A DNA stretch of 64,000 nt. It comes from Cryphonectria parasitica EP155. Taxonomy: Eukaryota > Ascomycota > Sordariomycetes > Diaporthales > Cryphonectriaceae. The stretch covers positions 1,696,001 through 1,760,000 of the forward strand of contig NW_024468914.1 in assembly GCF_011745365.1 (NCBI RefSeq), in the 5' to 3' direction. Within the stretch, counting starts at the first letter, position 1. Every line of letters starts with the position of its first letter. The position numbers and the translations under genes were made by a program. Positions 35,934-47,752 of this stretch are shown piece by piece. The notes beneath the pieces were generated by a model. It saw only the letters and a program-made list of their open reading frames with translations, was not told where the DNA came from and did no database searches.

Positions 35934-38160
35934 TCTCTTTAAAAACCCTGAGTAAATAAGCACGCTTTTATAGCATGAGAAATAACTAGCATTAATTGCT
36001 ATAATGCAGAAGCATTGCTAACTTTCTGAATAAATGAGCTATATAAGAGTTTTTAGTTTTCCAATCAAAGATTAAGCAGCTTCTATACTACATTATTACT
36101 ACTTCAATCATGCTTTGTATTCTTTAATCAATAATTTATTATCAATAAATGCTTATAATTTCTATGAATTCTTATTGCTGCTATATCTCTTCCAATATAT
36201 AAGGAATTAGCAGTTTCTAAGTAGCTCTCAGTATATCAGAATAGCTTTCATTTTTCAATGCGCTTCTTCCTCGAAGTCGATATTAGAATGCGCCTCAAGC
36301 TCTTCTCTATCTTATTTATTAAAGTTCTTTAGAGCTATAATTGAAAAGATATTGTAAATCTTATATTTCGCTAGCAATTCAAGCTTATATACTAGTTCAT
36401 GCATTTCTATAATCTTCAGCATTCGAAAAGAGCTAAAATATTTGTTTGCTAGTTTATTATTAATACTTTTTTAGCATAAATGCTTAGCTGAAATGAGAAT
36501 AAGATTGCTAAGAGAGAATCTTTTATCAGTATAGCGTTTGTTATATTATCTAATATATGCTTGTTTTGCATAATTGAAGCTTTTCTAAGCTTTCTTACAA
36601 GCTTTAGCAAGATCTTCAAGCTGCTTTGAGATCTTGAGAATATAGCTTAAGCACTGCATATTGATATCTATTAGTTTTGTTAGTTGGAATCTGTAAAGCA
36701 ATATAGCAGATAATAATTCTATTCCGCTATAGTTTGCACTGTTATATGCTATCTATGCAAGAAGTAAGCGCTGCGCTTAATCTGCTTGAGAAAAGCTGCA
36801 ATAAGCATGGAGATATTGTTCGAGATTCTAGTTCTGCTGCTCAGTTTATCTATCTGTTTGGGAGTGAAATGCAGTGCTTAAGCACTGCTTGGTTTTCAGA
36901 TAGAAGCAGAAGTTAGTTTAGAAGTAGCTTGTAAAGAAGCTTTCTTTATCTAATATAATGCTCTTAAGAATGCTGTAGAACTGATATATATGCTATAGCA
37001 TAATATCTGCTAAGCTGCTGCTTATAAGCTATATTATTATTGGAATATATAGAGCATATTTCGAGTATCTGTTAATGATTATCAGAATAGCATTATAAGC
37101 TTTATTATAGAGACTGATAAATCTGAGCAAACTGGTAATAAAGTCTATTAATATCTCAGCTTATAAGCGAGTTGCTGATAATAAGGGATTGAGCAGGCTG
37201 TATAAGCGTTATTTCTTCATTTTTATTCGCTAGTATACTGTATATGTATTAATATGCTTCTTTATATCCTTAGCTAATGCATCTCAATAGTAATAACGAG
37301 AAATCATCTTAGTAAACTTAGCTATGCTGAAATAGCTAGCTGTTGAATCATTATAATACATCTTCAAAAGCTTCTTATAAGTTGATAAATAGTTTAGCAC
37401 AAATATATATCTTCTAAAGCATAGCAAGCTCTCAATAACTTGCTATAGCTCTATATTAGCTATAGAGCTGCATATTCGCTTCTTATACTAAGCTTCTATC
37501 TGAATAAAAACATCTTCTTATTGCAATTATAGCAGATATACTCTTATTAGCTCTGCAAGCTGCTTTAGCGCTATTATTACGCTTCATTCTACTGCTAAAT
37601 GCGAAAGAATAATTGATTTGCAACTTAACATTCAAGCAATATTAGTTGCTAAGCGAATATTCCGCTTCAATTCTATATTCTCGCTCGAATAGCAAAGAGC
37701 ATACTCTTGAAAACAGAGAATATTCAGATCTGCTATCTGCTTAAACTCTACACTCTTGCTCAAATAGCGAAGAATGCATACTTGAAAACAGAAGATACTC
37801 AGATCTGCTGCTTGCTCTATTCTTACTTTTTGAATATGATCAATACAAGATCCTTTCTAATCCTTCAGATTCTCTATTGTAATGAAATTGCTGGGGCTTT
37901 GCAGCTTTTGCTTAGCTTTCTCTTCTTTCTGATAATCTAGCTGTCTGAATAACTCATTAGCTGGATTGAACTTGCTAAAGCAGTACTGAATGATGAGATT
38001 ATATATACTGAGATTATTCAGCTAGCGCAATTAGCAGGCAGATAGCTTCTGTTTAGTCTTCTAGTATTGCAAGTTGAAATGATTTATAAGAATGAGTATA
38101 AGCTTAAGCAGATATAACAAATAATGCTGCTAGTTTGATACAGCATCTACAATAGCTAAT
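35934..38160 (-). pseudogene. Gy2-F pol 3' part: RNase H end, integrase, chromodomain-like end
   Basis: Reading leftward this covers the end of RNase H (about 37860-38160), the integrase with its two-copy 75-bp repeat (about 37680-37815), the core (about 36840-37260) and the chromodomain-like end (about 36120-36260). It aligns throughout with copy A 17220-19440. 35934-36100 is the short gap to the antisense gene. It is broken at 38160 by copy G; the upstream half is at 48210-50000. Confidence 0.8.
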
Positions 38161-38612
38161 TGTTATAACTCATTCAACATGCAGATCACAGAACAGATCA
38201 CGAGTAACAGGGACCAGGTGTTAAGAACTCAACGTCCCAACAAAGCATTGATTACATAACCCAGGGTTAGGATTATAAGCACAGCTAATTAGAAAGAATA
38301 GATTCGGATATGTGCTATTCAGAGCTAGCAGAATAACTTGAATATATTGCTATCCAACATATTCATACTAAAGAGCTGAATATATAAGAATACATTCATT
38401 ATCATTAGATAGATTCAGTATATAGCTTCTCAGTTATCAATCTAAGTATTCAGTTTTCTATACTGAGTAGCTCCAAAGGCAGTAAATACTTGCATTGCTT
38501 ATCAGAACTTGTACAGTTCCGTATTCAAGAACTTAATACTTTAATACTGCTCTTGTTAGCATAAATCTCTTGTATACTTAGAAATCTTCGGATTGCTACA
38601 GTATTTATTATA
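38161..38612 (+). repeat. 5' LTR of Gy1 copy G
   Basis: The 452-bp LTR runs from tgttataactcattc to gtatttattata (TTACA mutated to TTATA). It is followed by ttttgataactcttgttcaag, the best-preserved copy of the probable primer-binding region (38613-38633). Confidence 0.95.
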
Positions 38613-40658
38613 TTTTGATAACTCTTGTTCAAGAACAGTTCAGTATTATCTCTTGAGCAATACGGAATATGATAGCTTCTCTAGGAATCTCTTTATTCTT
38701 GTATGCTTCTATTCAGAAGAAACTGGTTAATCAGATATACTAGCTTATCCAGTATATTCAGAATCTGTATAAATAATAGCAAGCTTAGAGCGCTACTATT
38801 GCTAACTAATAAGCTTAGCTAGCTTAATAAGCTTAGCAGGCGTAGTTTATCTCTGCAACTACTAGTAGCGTTGGAAAAGTATATAAGATAAATAAGCTTG
38901 CTATATATAACAGCAATTAAAAGATGCTGCATGAATTCCTTATTCACTGCAGAGCATATTTTCTGTATTATAAGACTCAGTTCATTAAGGAATCTAAGAA
39001 AGTTATTCTTGCAGGAATTTATTTCGAAAAGAATGCTTTCATTTAGTACAAGCTTTCTTTATGCAACTACTTGAAGCATCAGAATAACTTCAATGCATAT
39101 ATTCAGAGTATTAAGAATATATTTAATTCCTTTGAAAGCTTTAAGAAAGCTCTTAAAAAAACCTTTAGTAATTCCAATAAAGAATGCATTATAGCTTAGC
39201 AGCTTATAAATCTCAGACAGATTAAGTTAGCTTCTGCTTATATAATTAGATTCAAGCAGCTCTTAATAAGATTTTTATAAGAAGATAAGAATCTTATGAA
39301 ATATTATTATAAGGGATTCAAGAATAATATTAAAAATGAAATCTTCAAATAAGATTAGCTAGAGAATTTTGCAATATTTTCTAATCAAGCTATCTGCATT
39401 AACAACTATCTATACAAACAATGAATAGAAAAATTCAAGAAAGGAAGAAGCTAGATTTGAAGATTTCCGGCTAATACAAGCAAGAAATTCCAATACAAGA
39501 ATAGCGAATAATAGAATAGCATAGCTTAGAGCAGCACTATGCATGCTAGTTCTATAGAATTCAATGCTACTAATAAGCAATATAGCAAGAGAAACAGCAT
39601 TACTTGCTACAACTGCAACAAATAAGAATATATTGCATGCAACTGCTATTAATTCTAAAAGAATAAATAGCAGCTAGTTTAGAAGGAATATCAAATAAAT
39701 ATTGCTTGATAATAGAAATCCAATCAATTAAGCAAAAATACTCTTTCAGAGCAAGTATCGAACTTTATTAATCATGAAAGTCTTAGCTGAACATTCTACT
39801 ATAATAACAACTGCTTAATATACCTCTTGAGTAAAGAAAGTTCAGAATAGTTCTCTCAGAAACTTAAGCGCTGCAGATAAATAGCAATAGCAGAATGAGA
39901 ATGCATGCTTAGCATTTCTACGAGTAGCAACTTGGACTGCTTTAATATTGTAAAACAGAGCATTCAGATATTAGAAGAAGAGCTTAGCAATAATACTCTT
40001 TAACATTCTTTATTACTTATACTAAGCACTATGATCAGGAATATGAATAAGGAATAATATTCTCTTAGCTACTAATATGAATATCTAAGCAATATAGAGA
40101 ATGCTTCTTAAGCAATAGAAGAATTAAGCTAAAGCAAATAATCTAGCAGCTTGCAAAAGCTTCCTACAAATAATATGTTTAATAAGCTTAAAGAAAGATT
40201 TCTCTTCAGCATTGAGTAGAATAAGAAAATAATATAAATTGAATATCTTGTTTATGGAATAGAGCTGAAAGAGCTCTTCATCTGCATCTTCTTGCAGAAT
40301 ATCAAAGCATAAGAAGATAAGAATTCTCGGATTAGCCTACTTTACAACCTATACTATGAACTAGCATGAATCTCCTGCATCTATTATAGCTGCAGAATGT
40401 ATTTCTTGGAGAAGATACAATATAAATAGTTTCCTATTAGAGAATTAGAACAAATTCTTCAGGCTGTTAAAGAACAAGAACTCTGCTTCAGAAAGATTCT
40501 TAATAAGCAATATTACAATACATATATCGAATTATCAGATAACTGCTCTATATAATGCATAAATAAGAAAATAAAATAGTAGCAGTATAAAATGATACTC
40601 TGTACAATTCATATTAATAATAAGATTTGCAATTAGTATTAACAGAAGAAAGATTAGG
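38613..40658 (+). pseudogene. Gy1-G leader and gag
   Basis: This is a gag frame aligned with copy D. The zinc knuckle at 39605-39646 reads CYNCNK, stop, EYIACNC. The element is cut by H at 40663, just upstream of the protease. A frame resumes after the second aataa at 43304. Stops are TAA/TAG, plus some TGA from TGG. Confidence 0.8.
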
Positions 40659-40663
40659 AATAA

Positions 40664-40877
40664 TATCAGGTGGAAAGGTTGCAAAGGCAATGTGGCGAGG
40701 TTTTTTCTCTCTTTCAGGAGCATACAATCAGAATAATATTGAGGCTTAAGGAGCTAAGTTCTGCTCAGCAGTGCTGATGTGGCTAGAAAGCCGCTTTATA
40801 GCTGCATATTGCTTAGTTATCCGTAATCCAGCTGGCTTAGCTGGCTCTGAGCCTTGCTGGCACAATCAGCTCTGACA
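40664..40877 (+). repeat. Left LTR of element H
   Basis: The 214-bp LTR starts tatcaggtggaaagg (from TGTCAGG) and ends cagctctgaca. It is less AT-rich than the surrounding Gy1 sequence and differs from the right LTR only by transitions. Confidence 0.93.
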
Positions 40878-40917
40878 GATTGTTCCCCCTTATCAGGCCT
40901 TGTCCTCAAGGCCTTTG

Positions 40918-41010
40918 AAGCTTCCGAGCTTTCGTTGCTTTCAGGCTTCCGTTGCTCCCAAGCTTCCATTGCTCCCAAGCTTCCGTTGCTTCCAGGCTTT
41001 CGCTGCTTCC
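40918..41010 (+). repeat. Short tandem repeat, about 17 bp, in H
   Basis: About five units of the form gcttccgttgctcccaa, with variants. Confidence 0.8.
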
Positions 41011-41050
41011 TAGCTGCTCCTACGCCTTCTCAATGCTTCAGGCTCTTAAG

Positions 41051-41464
41051 ATCTCTCAGTGCTTCAGGCTTCTCAAAGCTTCTCAAGATCCCTCAGTGCC
41101 TCAGGTTTCTCAAAGCCTCTCAAGATCTCTCAGTGCCTCAGGCTTCTCAAGGCCTCTCAAGGTCTCTCAGTGCCTCAGGCCTCTCAAGGCTTCTCAAGAT
41201 CTCTCAGTGCCTCAGGTTCCTCAAAGCTTCTCAAGATCTCTCAGTGCTTCAGGCTTCTCAAAGCCTCTCAAGGTCTCTCAGTGCCTTAAGCCTCTCAAGG
41301 CTTCTCAAGATCTCTCAGTGCCTCAGGTTTCTCAAAGCCTCTCAAGGTCTCTCAGTGCTTCAGGTTTCTCAAAGCTTCTCAAGGTCTCTCAGTGCTTCAG
41401 GCTTCTCAAGGCCTCTCAAGATCTCTCAGTGCCTCAGGCCTCTCAAGGCTTCTCAAGGCCTCTC
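41051..41464 (+). repeat. 37-bp minisatellite, 11 units, in H
   Basis: The landmark cagtg recurs exactly every 37 bp at 41057, 41094, 41131, 41168, 41205, 41242, 41279, 41316, 41353, 41390 and 41427. Units contain CTCTCAGTGCCTCAGG and TTCTCAAAGCCTCTCAAG. Since 37 is not a multiple of three, each frame reads through all three phases of the unit and none contains a stop. That explains the long open frames here (40854-41510, 40952-41644); they are not evidence of a protein. Confidence 0.95.
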
Positions 41465-41789
41465 AACCATCTCCCTCCTTCTCTTCTGGCTTCGTCCCCG
41501 AAGCTTGTGAAAAAAAAAAAATCTCTTTTTAATCACATTCCAGACATAAGTTTTCCGAGTACAATACCCGCACTATATACGCTGCTCAGTTGCTGCTCCC
41601 TCAGCGCTTTATTCAAGTACTCTTCAGAACTTAAAGCTGTTTAATATAGATTGCAAGCCTTCCACCAGAAACTTGATTTGCAGCTAAGAAGCTCAGTATT
41701 CAGAATAGCATCTCTATAGCTATAACGGATAATTATAGCTTTCTATCTTGAGAATTGCTCTCTAGCAACTCTGAAGCTGTTACTACACT

Positions 41790-42175
41790 TCGCTCTACTG
41801 CTAAGTGCAGAAGAATAATTAGTTCGCAATCTAATATCCAAGCAACTTCAGTTGCTAAGCAAATACTCTGCTTCAGCTCTGCACTCTCGCTCAAATAGCG
41901 AAGAGCATATTCTCGAAAACAGAAGATACTCAGATCTACTGCTTGCTTACTCTGCTTTCTTACTCGAATAGCAAAGAATACACTCTTGAAAACAGAAGAT
42001 ACTCAGATCTATTGCTTGCTTACTTTGCTTTCTTGCTTGAATAGCAAAGAATATACTCTCGAAAACAAAAGATACTCAGATCTACTGCTTGCTTACTCTG
42101 CTCTTTCATTCGAATAGCGAAGAATACACTCTCGAAAACAGAAGATACTCAGATCTACTGCTTGCTTACTCTACT
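41790..42175 (-). repeat. Captured Gy2 integrase fragment with 73-bp repeat expanded
   Basis: In reverse orientation this matches Gy2 integrase around 17541-17830 (ttcgctctactgctaa... and ...gttgctaagc). In Gy2 the core unit occurs twice; here gaaaaca recurs at 41915, 41988, 42061 and 42134, exactly 73 bp apart, giving at least four units. It documents capture of a retrotransposon piece by H followed by local amplification. Confidence 0.88.
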
Positions 42176-42204
42176 CTTTTGCTTGAATAGCAAAGAATAT
42201 ACTT

Positions 42205-42866
42205 TGTTCTAGCTTAGCAACTCAAATACTCTGAATCTCTTCTGAATACTTCTTATATGCTGCTTGCATACTGCTTGCTTGCTATTTGCTCTAGCTTAGC
42301 AACTCGAATGCTCTGAATCTCTTCTGAATACTTCTTATATACTGCTTGTATACTGCTTGCTTGCTGTTTGCTTTAGCTTAGCAACTCGAATGCTCTGAAT
42401 CTCTTCTAAACGCTTCTTGCATGCTGCTTGCATACTGCTTGCTCGCTGTTTGCTCTAGCTTAGCAACTCAAATGCTCTGAATCTCTTCTAAACGCTTCTT
42501 GCACGCTGCTTGCATACTGCTTGCTCGCTATTTGCTCTAGCTTAGCAACTCGAATGCTCTGAATCTCTTCTGAATGCTTCTTGCATGCTGCTTGCATACT
42601 GCTTGCTTGCTATTTGCTCTAGCTTAGCAACTCGAATGCTCTGAATCTCTTCTGAACGCTTCTTGCACGCTGCTTGCATACTGCTTGCTCGCTATTTGCT
42701 CTAGCTTAGCGACTCGAATACTCTGAATCTCTTCTGAATGCTTCTCGCATGCTGCTTGCATATTGCTTGCTCGCTGTTTGCTCTAGCTTAGCAACTCGAA
42801 TGCTCTGAATCTCTTCTAAATGCTTCTTGCACGCTGCTTGTATACTGCTTGCTCAACACTGCTTGC
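42205..42866 (+). repeat. 82-bp minisatellite, 8 units, in H
   Basis: agcttagc recurs every 82 bp at 42211, 42293, 42375, 42457, 42539, 42621, 42703 and 42785. Units contain CGAATGCTCTGAATCTCTTC and GCTGCTTGCATACTGCTTGC. No unique spacers are present. Confidence 0.95.
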
Positions 42867-42867
42867 T

Positions 42868-42970
42868 CGCTGTATTCAAGGCTCGAAAGCTCGAAAATCG
42901 AAGGCTTGAAGATTAAAAGCTCAAAGGTTAAAGGCTCGAAGATCAAAGGCTCGAAGGTTCGAAAAGAATA
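42868..42970 (+). repeat. Short tandem repeat of aaggctcgaag words in H
   Basis: About six imperfect units of 14-17 bp such as aaggctcgaagatc, followed by the right-hand unique part (42971-43084). Confidence 0.75.
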
Positions 42971-43084
42971 GTAGTCTGATCGTTTGCTCTGCTCCTGCTC
43001 AGTGTTAGCGCTGCTCCTAGGGAAGAAAAAAAAAGATAGAAAGCCTCGCTGGATTGCTTCCTTTAAAAGGGCTAGGCCTCAAAC

Positions 43085-43298
43085 TGTCAGGTGGAAAGGT
43101 TGCAAAGGCAATGTAGCGAGGTCTTTTCTCTCTTTCAGGGGCATACAATCAGAATAACATTGAGGCCTAAGGAGCTAAGTTCTGCTCAGCAGTGCTGACG
43201 TGGCTAGAAAGCCGCTTTATAGCCGCATATTGCTTAGTCATCCGTAATCCAGCTGGCTTAGCTGGCCCTGAGCCTTGCTGGCACAATCGGCCCTGACA
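43085..43298 (+). repeat. Right LTR of element H
   Basis: The 214-bp LTR runs from tgtcaggtggaaagg to cggccctgaca and is better preserved than the left one. Followed by the TSD aataa. Confidence 0.93.
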
Positions 43299-43303
43299 AA
43301 TAA

Positions 43304-46300
43304 TAATAATATGAGCAAAAGCAAGCTAAGAAGTTTGCTTAAGAAGCAGCGAAGCAGGCTCAGAAGAATAAGCAGTCTTTAATAAACTTAAAAGAATAGG
43401 ATTGCTTGTAAAGAAATTGCAGATAATTAGATCAAAACAGTTCCTATATAAAGCTTTCAAAGCAGACTATGCTTACATTAAGCTTGATATATACATTCAA
43501 GGATGCAAGTATAGCGTACTATTGAATAGTAGCGCTCAGGGAAATTTCATATCCTCATATATTATCAATCAGGTATAACTACAATGGAAATGAAAGAAGC
43601 AATCATATACTCTCAGCACTATAAAAGAACAATCTATTGCATACAATCAAGAAGTAATCAATAAGAAAACTAATTATCTATCTATCTTAATTCAAGAATG
43701 CATAACCAGAGCTTTCTTCGATATTACAAATATAGTACAGTATGAGCTAATTATGAAGCTTCTATAGCTCAAGAAGCATAATCCTCAAATCGATTAAACT
43801 ACTAGCTAAATCTCATAAGAACAAGCTATATTCAGAGAGATAATTATAATCAATAGCGCAGGATCGAAGCTAGTGATTAAAGAATACTTAGAAAAAGAAG
43901 CTTCATACAACTTCTTATATATTTTCAAATCAGCAGAGCTAGCAGTTTAAGAAGAAGAATCTAGTAATAAGCGAACCTAAATAATGCTAGAGCGCTAATA
44001 GATTAGCAAAATAATGAAAGCAAGATTCTTAGCAAGTTGGTTTGCTCTGGAGCAATAATAATAAGCTTTAGAATGTAAATTGTAAATCTATACGGGAAAA
44101 ATCTTAAAACCAGGCTCTCAAGCGCTCAGTTCAGCCCGAAGCGAATGCTTAAAGCCTTCAAAAACATTATCAGAAAAGAAGCATGCTTAACAGTACTTAT
44201 TATTCCTTCAAATAATAGAAACAGCACAGAAACCAGAATCAATACTTGCAAACATACTATAAGAATATTACAAGTTCAAGAAACTATTCCAGAAAGAATT
44301 GGATACAGAATTGCTAGAATACAGCTCATATAACTACGAGATTCTGCTACAAGAAGGAAAACAGCCCAAATTCTTCTCTATTTACAGACTAGATAAGATA
44401 TAGCTAGAAGCATTTCAGAAATATCTTGATGAGAATCTTAAGAAAGAATATATATAATTATTGCAATTATCAGCAGAATATCCTATTCTGTTTATATCTA
44501 AGAAAAACAGCAAGCTTAAGCTATATATTAATTATAAGCAATTCAATAATATTACAATCAAGAACTAATATCTATTGCTACTTATTAAGGAATTATAAGA
44601 TAGATTGCAAGAAGTATAATAGTTTATAATTCTAAATCTGAAAGAAGCTTATAATCTGATTAGAATAAAGAAAGAAGAAGAATAGAAAACTGCTTTCAGA
44701 ATATGCTATGAATACTACAAATATTTAATTATGCTTTTTAATCTAACGAATATTTCAGCTTTATTTCAGAAAATAATCAATCATATTCTATGCAAGCATC
44801 TGAATTAATTCGTTATTGCTTATCTTAATAATATCCTTATTTACTCTCAAATACTAGAAGAATACAAAAAATATATGAAAATAGTATTATAAATGCTTTA
44901 GAATGCAAAACTTCTTGTAGAATCAGCGAAGAGTTACTTTCATGTATAAAAAATCAACTACCTCGGATTCACAATCAAGCTGGGATATATCAAGCTACAG
45001 AAGAATAAGATAAAAGCTATCAGAAACTAGCTAATTCCTAAGAATATTAGAAATATTAGATTTTTTCTCGAATATATTAACTTCTACAAACAGTTTATTA
45101 AGAACTATAGCCGAATTATATATTCTCTTACAAATCTTATCAAAAGAAATCAATTTTTCAAATAAACTTCTAAAATACAAGAAGCTTTTAATAAAATTAT
45201 TAAGCATATTACTTTAGAGCTAGTTCTATATAAAGCAGATCTTTATAAACCTTTTAAAATTGAAACTAATGCATTAGAATATGCACTCGAAGAACAACTT
45301 AGCTAGCGAAACAACTAAGAGCATCTAAGAATTGTAAGCAACTTCTTAAAGAAGTTGAATAGCTTGAAAATCAACTATAGAATCCTTAATCAGAAACTCA
45401 TAGCAATAGTAAAAGCTTTCGAGAAATAGCAATACTATCTCATTAGCATATAATATTCAATTATAGTTCATTCGAATTATAAGAATCTAACTATATTCAT
45501 AATAACTAAGGTTTTGAATAAGCAATAAATCAGATAAGCAGAATTCTTCTTATAGTTTAACTTCAAGATTGTATACTGCAAAGACTTGAAAAACGAATAA
45601 GTAAATGCTTTCAGCAGAAGATTAGATTATTAAAATGCAGATTTCTCGGATATATAGAACATCTTCGCTCAAAATGAGTTAGGAAATCTTATTAATATAT
45701 ATAGAGAACTGAATACTGCCTTCAGAATTAAACTCTCAGAAAAGGATTTAGAATCAATAATTTCAGATGAATAAGATAACTATATCAAGAATATATACAG
45801 CGCATCAGCGCATAGATATTAGAAAATCAGAGCAATCTATGAATGCATCAAAAAATACTAGAATTTACCAAGCTTTAGAAAAAGAATTGAGAATATTCTA
45901 CGATAATGCAATAGTTGCAAGAAGAATAAAACAGAATAATACAAATCTTACAAACTGCTATAATCCTTATCAGTATCTACAGCTATTTAGCAATCAATCA
46001 GCTTAGACTTTATTACTAAGCTACTTCTCTTATAAGAACTCTTAATTAAAATGCAATATAATAGCATTCTAGTAGTGGTTTGCAAACTGAGCAAGTATGT
46101 ATACTTTCTACTTTACAAGGAAAGCAGCACTGCAGAGGACCTCGCATATACGTTCCTCAGAACGATCATTGCTAACTACAGCATGCCAGAAGAAGTTATC
46201 TCTAATAGAGATAAGTTGTTTATATCAAACTTTTGAAAGTTACTTATGAAACAACTTGGAGCAAATCATAAGCTATCTACAGCTTTCCATCCGCAAACAG

Positions 46301-47046
46301 ACGAACAAACGGAACGAACCAACCAGATATTAGAATAATATCTATAACACTATATCAACTATAAACAGAACAACTGAGTTAATCTGTTACTACTCGCACA
46401 ATTCGCTTATAACAGTGCAGATATTAGCACAACAAAAAAGTCATTATTCTATACACTCTACAGATACAACTCAACAGCTTACTACGAAGCTTTGCTAGAA
46501 GCAAATGCAGAAGCTGCAAACAAAAGAATTAAGAAAATCAAAAAGATTCAGAAAGACTTATAGATAAACCTACAATTCATCAGAGAATGAATAATACAAT
46601 TTGCAAACTCAAAAAGAATTGAGAAACCAATCCTACAAAAGGGAAATAAAGTTTATCTTCTTTGCAAAAACATTAAAATAACTAAGCTTAACAACAAACT
46701 TAACTATAAGAAACTAGAACTATTCAAAATCTTACAACAAATCTCTTTAGTTAATTATAAGTTAGCATTATTTCATGAAATAAGGATATACTCAGTTTTC
46801 CACATCTTACTACTGGAATTAGCAGCACAGGAAATACTAACAAACAATATAGCAGAAGTAGAAAATAATGAATCGAAATATAAGATAGAGAAGATTCTCA
46901 AGCATAGAAGCACAAACAATATAAGAGAATATCTTGTTAAATGGAAAGATTATCTAGCAAGCGAAAATTCTTGAGAATTATAGAAAAATATTAAAAATGC
47001 TTAGAAAAAGATAGCTGAATATTGGAAAAGAAAAGCTAGCATTTAA
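43304..47046 (+). pseudogene. Gy1-G pol
   Basis: The protease box is at 43525-43536 (NSSA). RT is at about 44380-45060 with the box at 44821-44832 (YLNN). RNase H is at about 45170-45620. Integrase is at about 45770-46570, with an open core piece at 46051-46236 that contains NRDKLFISNF for DRDKLF-type, and a well-preserved AFHPQTDEQTERTNQI-like stretch at about 46285-46335. The chromodomain is at about 46860-46990. The frame ends at TAA 47044-47046, overlapping the antisense-gene stop. Confidence 0.88.
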
Positions 47047-47660
47047 AATGATTGCTCCGCCCCAGACTGAGATCCAGGAGCTTCAAAGATCTTGCTCTCC
47101 AGGAAATCCAACCAATCTACCACTGCATTCCCCACATCCACGGAATTTCAGTCAAAATCCTCAAAAGAAGAATCTCCAGCAACTGCAGCAGATTCCTCTG
47201 TAACTACAGAACGAATCCCAGCAGCAATGCAAGCTCGCTTCTCTTCAGCTTTCTTACATTCCAACTCCTTCATACTGGAAAAGCTCTAGCAAATAGCTTT
47301 CATCATTCTCTCAAACTACAAACGCTTCTGCTTCCGTAAATATTCTATCTCTGCAGCAGCATTGCGCAGCTGCTCCTCAGCATTCTCGAATTAGTTCTTC
47401 AGGCGTTGGTATTGAATGCTTATCCGATGAATTTCCGCTACGCTCAACTCTTGAATATCACACTGAGAGCAGCTTAAGCGGATATATTTAGCATAGCAAG
47501 AGGAATTCTCAACGGAGACTTAATAAGACTGAATATTATAATTCTTGCAAAAGGAATAAGAAGATATAATAAGAGCGTTTTTAAGAACTAAGAAAAGAAA
47601 AGAATCCTTTTATCTAATTTTCTTAGTACAAGAATAAGATTTGTTAATTCTGTTTAACAT
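47043..47660 (-). pseudogene. Antisense gene of Gy1-G (206 codons)
   Basis: It has the same length and frame as in copy D (618 bp) with the ATG kept at 47658-47660. The stop is TAA at 47043-47045 on the minus strand (TAG in other copies). The C-terminal motif is retained as FD, stop, NSVDVGNAVVDWLDFLES. The Cys-rich N-terminus and helical middle are damaged but alignable. Shared reading frame and shared stop overlap in independently inserted copies argue that this was a functional gene of the element. Confidence 0.7.
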
Positions 47661-47752
47661 CTCAATTAGAAAGGCAAGATTATGTATATAGAGAACTTGC
47701 TAGAATACTTACAAAAGATTATTAAGAATAATAACTAATAGGAGAGAGATGA

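Larger units (their letters stand above)
40664..43298 (+). mobile_element. Element H: non-autonomous LTR element with minisatellite core
   Basis: This 2635-bp element has two 214-bp LTRs (40664-40877 and 43085-43298) and a perfect TSD aataa (40659-40663 and 43299-43303). The orientation is arbitrary because no coding region sets it. The interior has no gag or pol. It consists of four tandem-repeat blocks plus a captured piece of Gy2 integrase. This is the structure of a LARD/TRIM-type element that depends on enzymes from others. A second LTR of the same kind starts at 57752, so it is a repeated family and not a local accident. Confidence 0.9.

Noticed and set aside
40854..41644. Longest open frames of the window (218 and 230 aa, Ser/Leu/Gln-rich)
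   Set aside because: They lie across the 37-bp tandem array; a stop-free 37-bp unit opens all three frames at once, and the peptide is a pure repeat of the unit.
42205..42866. CRISPR-like regular array
   Set aside because: Units of 82 bp are repeated in full with no unique spacers, inside an LTR element of a eukaryote; it is a minisatellite.
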